From contig CP136061.1 in assembly GCA_032622095.1 (NCBI GenBank), positions 115,454,754-115,518,753 on the forward strand: a stretch of DNA of 64,000 nt. Direction: 5' to 3'. The DNA is from Siphonodentalium dalli (Eukaryota; Mollusca; Scaphopoda; Gadilida; Siphonodentaliidae). The translations under genes were made by a program, and so were the position numbers. Below are positions 38,401-50,400 of the stretch, piece after piece. Positions within the stretch are counted from its first letter, which is position 1. Every line of letters begins with the position of its first letter. The notes under the pieces are model-generated. The model was given only the letters and a program-made list of their open reading frames with translations, was not told where the DNA came from and made no database searches.

Positions 38401-41400
38401 AAATAAGAAAATACCTCCCTGTAAACCGTGAGTCTCACTCATCCACCTTTGGTAGCCATATGTGACCAGTTGAAATATATATATAATCGGCTTTGTACAA
38501 AAATTCATATAAAAATTTAAAAGATATGAAATAGTTGACAAAAAAGTGATCATGTGATGTTTTATGAATTTACAAATTCTGGACTAGTATCCTCGTGTGA
38601 TTTTCCACACCCCTATCAGAATTTTATCACAATGTTGTAAAATTTTGAGAAATTAGTAAAAATTACCATTTTTCACCATTTTCCCCCAATTTTCATCTTA
38701 GAACACGTTGGGACAAGGTTGTTTATAATTCCCCTTCATCAATCTCGACACTGTTTCATTTCATGCCCATAAAGCCTTCTTTGCATGCGGCATTCTAAGT
38801 GTAAACTCTACAATTAATTTTTCTGAGAAAATAATATTTTAGGGGGTGGGGTTAAGTTTATGCCCACAGCGCATTTTCACAGAAATATAATTGACATTCT
38901 ATCATCCCAATTGTTTTGCTAGGTCTTTGGAGCAGTCTTTGAGATATGTTGCGCGTCAATAGCCCATGTGTTTTACAAGTTATAGCCAATTATATGTGAC
39001 ACTATTTTTCAAAATCCAAGCAATTTTTCGCAATTTCAAAATATTTATCGCAATTTTTTCGAACTAGCTTATACATCAGTCCCGTGTTGTATCTCATGTT
39101 GTTTTATGGTGATCTATAATTAATATAAACGATGTCCTGTTCACTTTATAACCGCAGTCATTTTTTTTAGACGCCAACACTTGTACTCGATGAAATTTTT
39201 ATTTTATTTTAGGGGTAGGAGTTGTCTTCCCTGAAAAGTCTATTTTGGGACACATTCTGAAGCTGGCAACAAGCAAAATCGGATGCGTCATATAATGACC
39301 TTTAATTTGATATATACAAACCTTTGTTGGAGGGGGGGGGGGGGGGGGGGGGGGGGGTGCAGCCAACTTCTAAACTAGAGGCTTTCTGAGAATTGGCCCA
39401 CGGACTAATACAATCAAGCCTGCTTTTAAATTTTTTGGATCATCTGACACATGTCAGACTCTTAATCCTTCTAAACTAAATGGATTCTCCCATTCAGTAA
39501 CAAAAGTATACATTGGAGCAGTCTATTATTCATTTGGAGGGATGTTCAGTTAATAAAAGCAGACAACAGACAGAAAAACAGATAATAAATGAGCAGAATG
39601 ATTTATATTCATAGGTGGAAATGTTCAGACAATAGGTTCAACAATGATTGTTTTGTTGAACTGATTGTTTGAACACTTCCTAATGGTGTAGTACAGTAAT
39701 GCCCTAAGTAATCGACTCTTTTAACTACAGCAGAATTATGGGTAACCTTTTCAGGATTTAGTCGGAAATATAGCTTGTTGCCATTCATCGGAAAGCTCTC
39801 AGTGAGAGCTTTCCGATGAATGGCAACAAGCCATATTTCCGACTAAATCCTGAAAAGTTACCCATAATTCTGCTGTAGTTAAAGAGTCGATTACTTTGGG
39901 CATTACAGTATGTTTCTTCTTATAATGTTGGAAAATCTTATTATTTGTGAAAAAAATAACATTTTTTCGGGGTGTTTTATTTTTCGAGTTTATTGTCTAT
40001 TATACGCTTGCCAATCAAACTAGTGACCAAATTCCTGGCAAACAACTCACAAAAATACTGTCTGATTTGGTCAGGCTCAAATACAAATGATCAGACATTC
40101 ACGGTTTTGCACAAGACAATGCCAGATTGTTAAATCCAGGCATGTATATATTTATAGGGACAGAGAAACATTTTTACTACAAATTAATAACGTAATTTTG
40201 TATTTAGAGTAAAGACCTTAGTTTTTAGAAAATTACCACGAAAAATGAAGCTGCCATTACAACGAGTGATCAAGATGCAAATTAATTGATAACATTGATA
40301 ACCAACACAAAATATTTATATGAAACGAGTCAGTTGTGCAAATAAAAATACTTTTAATATATAAAGAACGACTTGATGATGATCTTGTACTCTTTGTTTA
40401 TAATTTTAACTTCATTGATTTTGGGCAGCGTCAGTGAAGCAAGGAATTTATCACAGTATTTTTTTGGGGGCAAAAATTAACTTTCTCACCATTTTAGTTG
40501 TATTCTCTCTTCTATTACAGGCACCCTCAAGTCTGCTTGATGCTTTAGAACAACACTTGAATTCACTTGAAGGAAAGAAAGTTGTAACCCCAACATCTGC
40601 GTAAGTACTCTGGAAAAGGACCAATGCATATAGAATATGTAGCTATTGCCATCGCTTAAACTTATAATATATCTGTGAGGGCTCCAAATAAGTGGTCTGA
40701 CATGCAGGGACGCCGGAAGCACCAATGGGCAAGGGGGGCAAACCAGTCAGGAGGGCACTATTCGGGTACCCATTGGACACCCCTGGGTCAGGGCAAGGGG
40801 GACAAGTGCCCCTGCATGCCCCCCTTCTCCAGCGTCCCTGCTGACATGGACAATTGTCAGATGCCAAATTTGAATTTGTATAGGTTGTCAGGCTCTGCTT
40901 TGAAACTGTCTGACATAATGTCAGGTTGAAATATTGACGTATTTTAAAGAAAATATCACTGGTATAAATGTGATATTTTGCAAAATATATTGATATAATG
41001 TGCTGTTAAATAAAATTTATTCTATTGGAGAGTAGTTTTATAATTATTTGTTTCTCCAAAATCTGGGATTTTTCAGATGTATGATTATTAGAACTTTGAT
41101 GTCAACAAAATAATGGAATTGGAAAATTTAAGGAACAAGTTTTTCCTCCCGGTTGAGTTATAACATACTACTGTCATGCATTCCATACAGTCATATATTC
41201 ATAATGATAGGCCTACCTTTACATGGTACTGTACTAGTAACAGTGCCAGGATCAGAGCAATTGAAGATTTCTATAACCTTAGAATTGAGCATGAAATCGG
41301 CAAGCAGGTTTGATGGTGTGCCCAGGTTGGGCAGATTTGCATTATTTATCGTGAAACAGTGACAATTGAGAAGAGGAACATAATTGGGAGATAATACATC

Positions 41401-44400
41401 ATATTATTTTCACTTGACATTATTTCGGGTGATAAAAAAGACATGTCAGGCTTCATTTTGAAATGTCTGTATGGTGCCTGACAAAATGGCAGACAGTCAT
41501 ATAAAAATTATTTTAAGGCTTGATAGTTGCCAAATCCCCAAAGCAGACATAAACAGTTTAATCAGCAGCATTAGCTACATATTTTATTTATCCATCTCAC
41601 ATAAAACTTGTCCTTTGCATAGGAAAATATGTCATTTTCCAATGAGTTCCAATCATTTCTTCAATGACTCCCATAAATTTATGAGTCCCAGAAAAATAAT
41701 TAGTATTCATGATATGGGCAAACCGAAGTGCAAAATAAAAAGAAATAGCCAGTTCTTTGATAGGTGTTTGATACAGTTCTTTGATAGGTGTTTGATACAG
41801 TTCTTTGATAGGTGATTGATACAGTTCTTTGATAGGTGATTGATACAGTTCTTTGATAGGTGATTGATACAGTTCTTTGATAGGTGTTTGATACAGTTCT
41901 TTGATAGGTGATTGATACAGTTCTTTGATAGGTGTTTGATACAGTTCTTTGATATGTGATTGATACAGTTCTCTGATAGGTGATTGATACAGTTCTTTGA
42001 TAGGTGTTTGATACAGTTCTTTGATAGGTGTTTGATACAGTTCTTTGATAGGTGTTTGATACAGTTCTTTGATAGGTGTTTGATACAGTTCTTTGATAGA
42101 TGTTTGATACAGTTCTTTGATAGGTGTTTGATACAGTTCTTTGATAGGTGTTTGATACAGTTCTTTGATAGGTGTTTGATACAGTTCTTTGATAGATGTT
42201 TGATACAGTTCTTTGATAGGTGTTTGATACAGTTCTTTGATAGGTTTGATACAGTTCTTGTTCTAGTAATTTATAGATGTTTCAGAATGAAAAAACATTT
42301 CCTATGTTATGCATTTTGTATCAAGTACAGTGAATTGGGGATGAGGAAATGTTCTACATCACAATGATGTAATTTCGGTGAGTTATCTACTCAATTTCCA
42401 TATAATTAATTCATGAAAGTGGTAACGCTTTGTATACTAAATGGATTGTCCCTCTCAGTTATAAAAGTATATTTTGGAACGGCCTACTGTATTATTCACC
42501 TGGAGGGATGTTCAGGAAATATGAGCAGACGACAGACAATAGTAAGTGCAAAATAAATCCTATTCATTGATGGGGAAATGTTCAGATAATAAGTTCAACC
42601 TGGTCATTTGTTGAACTTATTATCTGAACATTTCCTGAGGGAAAACTACTCTTCAATGAGTTTTTAGTATGGAAAGGGTTAACCTTATAAAGTTATGTTG
42701 GCCTAATAAACATGTTTACTCCTAATAAATGTAATGTTTACACCTAATAAATGTAATGTTTACACCTAATAAATGTAATGTTTACACCTAATAAATGTAA
42801 TGTTTACACCTAATAAACATAATGTTGACTCCTAATAAATGTAATGTTTACACCTAATAAATGTAATGTTTACACCTAATAAATGTAATGTTTACACCTA
42901 ATAAATGTAATGTTTACACTTAATAAACATAATGTTGACTCCTAATAAATGTAATGTTTACGCCTAATAAATGTAATGTTTACAACTAATAAATGTAATG
43001 TTTACACCTAATAAATGTAATGTTTACACCTAATAAACATAATGTTGACTCCTAATAAATGTAATGTTTACACCTAATAAACATAATGTTGACTCCTAAT
43101 AAATGTAATGTTTACACCTAATAAATGTAATGTTTACACCTAATAAATGTAATGTTTACACCTAATAAACATAATGTTGACTCCTAATAAATGTAATGTT
43201 TACACCTCATAAACATAATGTTGACTCCTAATAAATGTAATGTTTACACCTAATAAATGTAATGTTTACATCTAATAAACGTAACGTTTACACCTAATAA
43301 ACATAACATTTACATCTAATAAACGTAATGTTTACCGTGCAGGCTTTTTCCAGGCAAAAGTGGTAGTCTGCTGATGATAATATACAATTATCGCATTGTT
43401 TCTTGGTTGACATGAGGAATTGTCAACCCGGGGAAGACAATATTCACCAAGGCCATAGGCCGAGGTGAATATTGACTTCCAAGGGCTGGCAATTCCTCGT
43501 GTCAACCAAGAAACAAATCGATAACTGTTTTATTATATGAAACACACATTGATTGGACAAAACGTTGTGACGTTGAACGTCGATGGGAAAACCTGATCTA
43601 TTTCCAGGTCTGATAATAAATTATGTTAACCTCTGAAGTATCTGACGTCACTCAGAACTGTTATTAACCTGTTGTTTCATTAATGAGGTGAACATCGTTA
43701 GATATCTCATTTTTTCTTTACGTTTTAACATAGGAATTGGGGAAAGAAACTTATGATCATAAAATAAATAGGAATATAGACTAGTTAACCCTTTCTATAC
43801 TAAATGATCATTGACGAGTAGTTATCCCGTCAGAAATGTTCAGATAATAAGTTCAACAAATGATAGGTCATTTATTGAACTTATTACCTGAACATTTCCC
43901 AAATTTTCAAATGAACAGGAATTCTTCTGCACTTGTATATCTTTTTGTATGTCTGTCGTCTGCTCATATTTCCTGAACATCCCTCCAGGTGAAAAATAAA
44001 CCATTCCAAAGTATACTTTTATAACTCAATTGGAGAATCCATTTAGTATCTCCAGGGCAACAAAACTTTGGCTATTGGTGCAATATATATATTTTGTTCC
44101 TATTCCATATCGAAAAATTTATTTTCGGGGGACTACAGAAACGGGCTCTGTCCGTCCGTCCGTCGTGCCGTTGATCCGTCCGTCCGTCCATCACACTTTT
44201 GAGTACCTTCATGGTGTAATCTCCTCCTACAGATTTCATCCCAGATATTTGAAACTTCAGAATATTGTTGCCGATATATTGAAGATGTGCAACATGTATA
44301 TAGATGATGGAAAAATTATTTTTTGATGGAGTTATTAACACTATTCAACTTAGAAAATTTCAACATTTTTTATAATTTTCAGTATGAGGGTACCTTCATG

Positions 44401-47400
44401 GTGTAATCAACTCCCCCTACAGTTTTGATCGTATATATTTGAAACTTGAGAGTATTGTTACCCACATATTGGAGATGTGCAACATGTATAGAGATGACGG
44501 AAAAATTATTTTTTTACGGAGTTATTAACCATTTTCGACTTAGAAAATTTCAACATTTTTTTAATTTCTTTAACAAAGCGGCATCGACTTGCCACGTTTT
44601 CGGGGGACACTGTGGTCGGCTGACCTTTTTTTCTTATTATGTTATGCATTTATTGCCGGGTTTAGATCAGAATAGTGTTGTGGAAAGTTAAATCTGAAGT
44701 GTGAAGTTGGTTGTTCGATTAAACCTGGCTATTGCCTTCATTATTGGTATTGAATTGATATCTGCAGGCCCTCAGCATTCTCATCTGCTGTCAGTAACTT
44801 CGCAGAATTTACTGTAAGTGAAGAAGAGAAAAGCAAGTTGATTGAGGAAGAAAACCGAAGATTACAACAACTTAAGGTTAGATAACTCATCTCTGTCAAG
44901 TGATTATTAACACTCCCGTTCACTAGATATTAACCCTTCCATAACTGGAGCTTCCAGAAATTTTGTGAAAATGCTGTGCCATTGCATTCTCTAATATATG
45001 CGAGTCTCCCATGGGGAGACTCGCATATATTAGAGAATGCATTGGCCTAACAATATTTACCTTGACCTTGTAAGCCAGTGTATTCTCTTATATATGCGAG
45101 GCTCCCTATGGGAGACTCGGTTATATAAGAGAATACATTGGCTTAGCAATAATTACCTTGATCTTGTAAGCCAGTACATTCTCTTATATATGCGATGTTC
45201 CCTATGGGAGACTCGGTTATATAAGAGAATACATTGGCTTAGCAATATATACCTTGATCTTGTAAGCCAGTGCATTCTCTTATATATGCGAGACTCCCTA
45301 TGGGAGACTCGGTTATATAAGAGAATACATTGGCTTAGCAATATTTACCTTGAGCTTGTAAGCCAGTGCATTCTCTTATATATGCGAGGCTCCCTATGGG
45401 AGACTCGGTTATATAAGAGAATACATTGGCTTAGCAATATTTACCTTGATCTTGTAAGTCCGTGCATTATCTTATATATGCGAGGCTCCCTATGGGAGAC
45501 TCAGTTATATAAGAGAATACATTGGCTTAGCAATATTTACCTTGATCTTGTAAGCCAGTGCATTCTCTTATATATGCGAGGCTCGCTATCGGAGACTCTC
45601 ATATATAAGAGAATACACTGGCCTAGCAATATTTAACTTGACCTTGTAAGCCTGTGCATTCTCTTGTATAAGGTGGATGGTTAATTATCTCTTGTAAACA
45701 AAGTATGGCAGGAGATTTAGCATTTGACTGTCGGTCTCCAGTCATCGTTGACCGGATTTTAACCCTTCCATGACTGGAGCTTCCTGAAATTTTGTGAAAA
45801 CCCTGTGCCAATGCATTTTCTTGTATATGCGAGTCTCCCATTGGGAGCCATACATATATAATAGAATACATTGGCCTAACAATATTTACCTTGACCTTGT
45901 AAGCCAGTGTATTCTCTTATAAATGTGAGGCTCCCTATGGGAGACTCGCATATATAAGAGAATACATTGGCTTAGCAATATTTAACTTGACCTTGTAAGC
46001 CTGTGCATTCTCTTGTATAAGGTGGATGGTTAATTATCTCTTGTAAACAAAGTATGGCAGGAGATTTAGCATTTGACTGTCAGTCTCCAGTCATCGTTGA
46101 CCGGATTTTAACCCTTCCATGACTGGAGCTTCCTGAAATTTTGTGAAAACCCTGTGCCAGTGCATTCTCTAATATATGCGATTCTCCCATAGGGAGACTC
46201 GCATATATAAGAGAACACATTGGCCTAATAATATTTACCTTGACCGTATAAGCCAGTGCATTCTCTTATATATGCAAGGCTGCCTATGGGAGACTCACAT
46301 TTATAAAGAGAATGAATTGGCCTAACAATGTTTACCTTGACAGCCAGTGCTCTCTATGGGAGACTCGCATATATAAGAGAATGCATGGCACAGGATCTTT
46401 ATTGCTGCAGGAGCGCAGCTCCCATCATAAAAGTATTAGTAGTTTGATATTTTGTTTAGTTTGTATAATAAATATTCAGTGAAACGTAAGTTCAATCAAA
46501 CTGTCTACACTCATGACCTATAATGTGTACATAAATTGTAGCTCAAAAATAAGCTTTACATAAACAACAATACGCCAAATGTCGAGACACCATTCCCATT
46601 TCCAAATGTGGAGACGAAACTTAATTGACCCGATGTTACTCACCTGGATCAATGATCAATCAGAATCGTGGAACTGACCCCGTTCCATCAGAGTAGATTT
46701 ATGGATGGAGCAATACATTAGCCATTGTCAATCAAGTATTCACTTCATGCAAAGTTTGTTTATGTTATAAATTTGATGACGCTTGGTTCCCGTTTTAGCG
46801 AGACGAACAGATGATCTTTTACCAAGTATGTTCTCTGTTGTTTTTCTAAATTGCATTGTTCTTAGTGGCTAATATTTGGCATATAGTATTTATTGTGATG
46901 TCTGTCCGACATTTTTTGGTGGAGTTATCCCCCTTTTTCGACCTAGAATTTTTTTTGCAACATGCATAATTTTGTCCGAGCTTTTTAGCTCACCTGAGAC
47001 GAAGTCTCCGGTGGAGCTATAGTCATCACTCCTCGTCCGTCGTCCGTCCATCCGTCCGTCTATCCGTCCTTCCGTCCATCCGTCCATCCGTCCGTCAACA
47101 ATTCTTTGAACATCTTCTTCTAAAGTTCCATTGGACCGAATTGGTTCATATTTGGTGTGGATGTTCCCTAGGTGACTCTCATTCAGATTTGTTCAAATGA
47201 GGTCACTGGGTCAAATAGTTGCGAAAGCAGGGCCACAACTCTATTCCTTCATAGTAATTCTTATAACGACTTCTTTTCCAGAACCATAAGGCCTAATGGG
47301 TTCATATTTGGTGTGGATGTTCCCTAGGTGACTCACATCCAAATTTGTTCAAATGAGGTCACCAGGTTGATTAGTTGAGAAACCAGGGCCATAACTCTTT

Positions 47401-50400
47401 CCCTCCATAGTAATTCTTTTAAACATCTTCTTCTCGAATACCATCAGGCCAAATGGGTTCATATTTGGTATGAAGGATCATTGGTTGACTGGGGTTCAGA
47501 TTTGTTCAAATGAGGTCACTGGGTCAAATGTGGGTGGGGCCAGGGACATAACTCAGAAAATTTTTTTTTAGATTAAACTCTTTAACCAAAAAAGAAAAGA
47601 ATAGAAAAGAAATGATATATTAAAAAATAAAAGAATATTTAAAAAAACTGTGGAATTGTTTTTTTTTATTAGAATATTTAAAAAAAAAAAAAAAAAAAGT
47701 GTATTTAACTCCATGGTCAATTTAATATATATATATATTGTTTAACATTTTTTGATAATTGAAAAACTAATGCCATTACATTTCTGTAGGTTGTGGCCCC
47801 TGGCCCTTCATTCAAGTGCACTGCTTCTGCCACCCTGGCCTGGTCTCAAAAATAAAATCTACTCAAATTCTTGACAGAATCATTAATAAGAAGCATTTAC
47901 TTTGGCTGTAACTGTATATATGCTGGGTATGCCGACACAATCATGTCAATCTTGATATGTTTATAAACATTCCTGCAGATTTGCTAGATGTCATTAATTC
48001 CCAATCTCTCATGTATTGTTCATATCAGGACTAATGTCATTTGCAGAATGAGGTCCCCAGAGGGTGAATTTAGTGATGCTATCCCACACAGCGGCCTAGC
48101 ATCACCAAATTCACCCTCTGGAGACCTCATTCTGCTTAGGCCTCATCTTCTGGGAAGTATCTATAGTATCAAATTAACATTGTTGTTAGTTACATTTCCC
48201 TTCTAGGAAGTTTCTATATCCCCTAATTTGCAGAAGATAAATTCCTAATTGAGGTGCCCAATGGGTGAACATCACCAACTTCAACTGGGGAACTTCAATC
48301 TTATCCTAGGTCTGCCATAGCAGTTGGGGGCCCTAGCAGAATGAGGTCCCCAGAGGGTGAATTTAGTGATGCTAGCCCACTGTGCGGGATAGCATCACTA
48401 AATTCACCCTCTGGGGACCTCATTCTGCAAATGACAGACACACTTTCACACTATTTCAAGGCTTGATTGTATAATACATTGTGTTGCTTGAGGCCTCATT
48501 CTGCTTAGGCCTCATCTTCTGGGAAGTATCTACAGTATCAAATTTACATTGTTGTTAGTTAAATTTCCCTTCTAGGAAGTTTCTATATCCCCTAACTTGC
48601 AGAAGATAAAATTCATAAATGAGGTGCCCAATGGGTGAATATCACCAACTTCAACTGGGGAACTTAAATCTTATCCTTATCAGATTTGTGAAAATGGGAT
48701 CACAAAGTCAAATAAGGGCAGAGCCAGAGACTTAACTATTTCACTGCATAGTAATTCTTCAAATATGTTTTGCAAGAACTATTTGGCTTATATAGAATGG
48801 AATGTTCTTCCTTGACTGCAATTCAGATTTGTTTTTAAATGGGGGGTGATCAGTAGTGTACAGTTGGCAATTTCAAGGTGGATTTTCACCAATCTACATA
48901 CTTACAGTCTCTCTAGCCACATATCCTGTTTAAATCTACTTCTTTTAAAGTGATTATGAAAAGTGCTGACTGTTTTGGTCTCCAGAGTCCCAGTCTTATC
49001 AGTCTTTGCAGTCTGGTGAGCGACCCCACAGTCATTGACTGTCTTGTATTCCTACATTTTTAGGTCAATGTTTTTTAATCTTGGCACTGATATTTAGTAC
49101 CATGGGAACCTGTGCACCTGCGATTATGATGTCTGTCCGACTTTTTTTTGTGGAGTTATTCCCCTTTTTCGACTTAGAACTTTTATTCCTAAATTTTTCG
49201 GTCAATAGGTTTAAGATTAGGGTTAGGGTTGTGCACCTGCAATGGGAACTGTTATTTTATTATTTTAACTAAATGTTTACTGACATGTGAAACATCTTAG
49301 TATTTTAAAAACACGGGGGGTATCCTTAGTCCCATTGGGACAGTCACACCTCTAGTTTTATCTGCGCTATGCTCTGAATTCTTTCACAATTTAAATTTGT
49401 TTCTTTTGATGATGTAGGAGAAGAGGTTACAGGAGCTATCTCCGGCGACGACACCCCTAAATTCAGCACCTACGTTAGTTAGCCAGGCTGCTACTGCCTC
49501 CCCATCTCAAGGAATGATGGGCTCACCAAAGACAAATGATGTGGGAGGTGCCCAAAGACCTAGCGACGACCTCCTGAGTTTGACCAATAACCCATTCAGT
49601 GATAATATAATGAAGCAACAGTACCCCAACAACCAAGTGAATGCAACAGGTAATTACACTATCAAGCCTGAGTTTAGTGTGCCTGTCATTTGCAGAATGA
49701 GGTTCCCAGAGGGTAAATTTAGTGATGCTATCCTGCATAGCGGGCTAGCATCACTAAATTCACCCTCTGGGGCAAGGCTTAAAATAAGTGGCCGATCAAG
49801 GTCATTGTCCGATGAAAAATGCTTATGTTCTGTATCTGTCAGACATTTTGTCCAATGCAAATTTAAAAAAAAATCTGTATCTGTTTGGGTACATCTAAGG
49901 AGCTATTACTGGCCAAATCAGACGTTGAAAGTAAAAAAATAGTACTTTTTTAATTTCAGATCAATTCAGAGTGAATATAATTATCTAGTTTGTGAATTGC
50001 ACATGTATTTATATATCGACGTAAATTTTTTGAAAACAAAAGTTACATGGTTTTCATTGGTGGTGATTGAACGCTCACTAAAATGAGCGCATCATAGATG
50101 AATAATAAGATTAATGGAAATTTAAATACTGTCTAATACAGTACATCTGAAATTTGACAGGCACCATTTTGAAATGACCAACACCATCCATTTTGTGCCT
50201 GTCATTTTGACAGTCAGTAAATTTTTTTTTATTTTGAGCCTTGCTCTGGGGACCTCATTCTGCTTAGGCCTCATCTTCTCTGGAAAGTTCTTTATTTTAA
50301 AATTTCTATAGAAACTTCTTCACATAGATTTAGTTTAGTTTCTCTATATTCCCAAATTGGCAGATGACACATTGCATAATCGAGGTTCACAATGGGTGTA

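Larger units (their letters stand above)
34183..39406. mobile_element. 5.2-kb element with long inverted arms
   Basis: Ends agtccgtgggccaa and ttggcccacggact. Left arm 34183 to about 35470 and right arm about 38150 to 39406 are inverted, diverged copies: they share, complemented, gttggctgcaccccccc, gaagacaactcttacccct, cttgttgccagtttcag and atggcattcaaaacggcca. The centre (35470-38150) holds a broken minus-strand gene. Arms this long recall Polinton- or foldback-type elements, but no hallmark gene is present, so the class is open. Flanking TA-rich bases do not define a duplication. Confidence 0.75.

Noticed and set aside
41984-42367. 127-codon frame of CLIQFFDR repeats
   Set aside because: Produced by a 24-bp satellite; variants with gtgattga introduce stops in adjacent copies.
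45037-45636. 199-codon open frame with repeated [19 protein letters not shown] units
   Set aside because: It is the translation of the cruciform array; unit length of 93-96 bp keeps the frame. The opposite strand shows equivalent frames, and there is no independent start or codon signature.
49514-49942. 142-codon frame
   Set aside because: The first 45 codons are true PICALM exon, but the frame then crosses a consensus donor at 49650 into two transposons.
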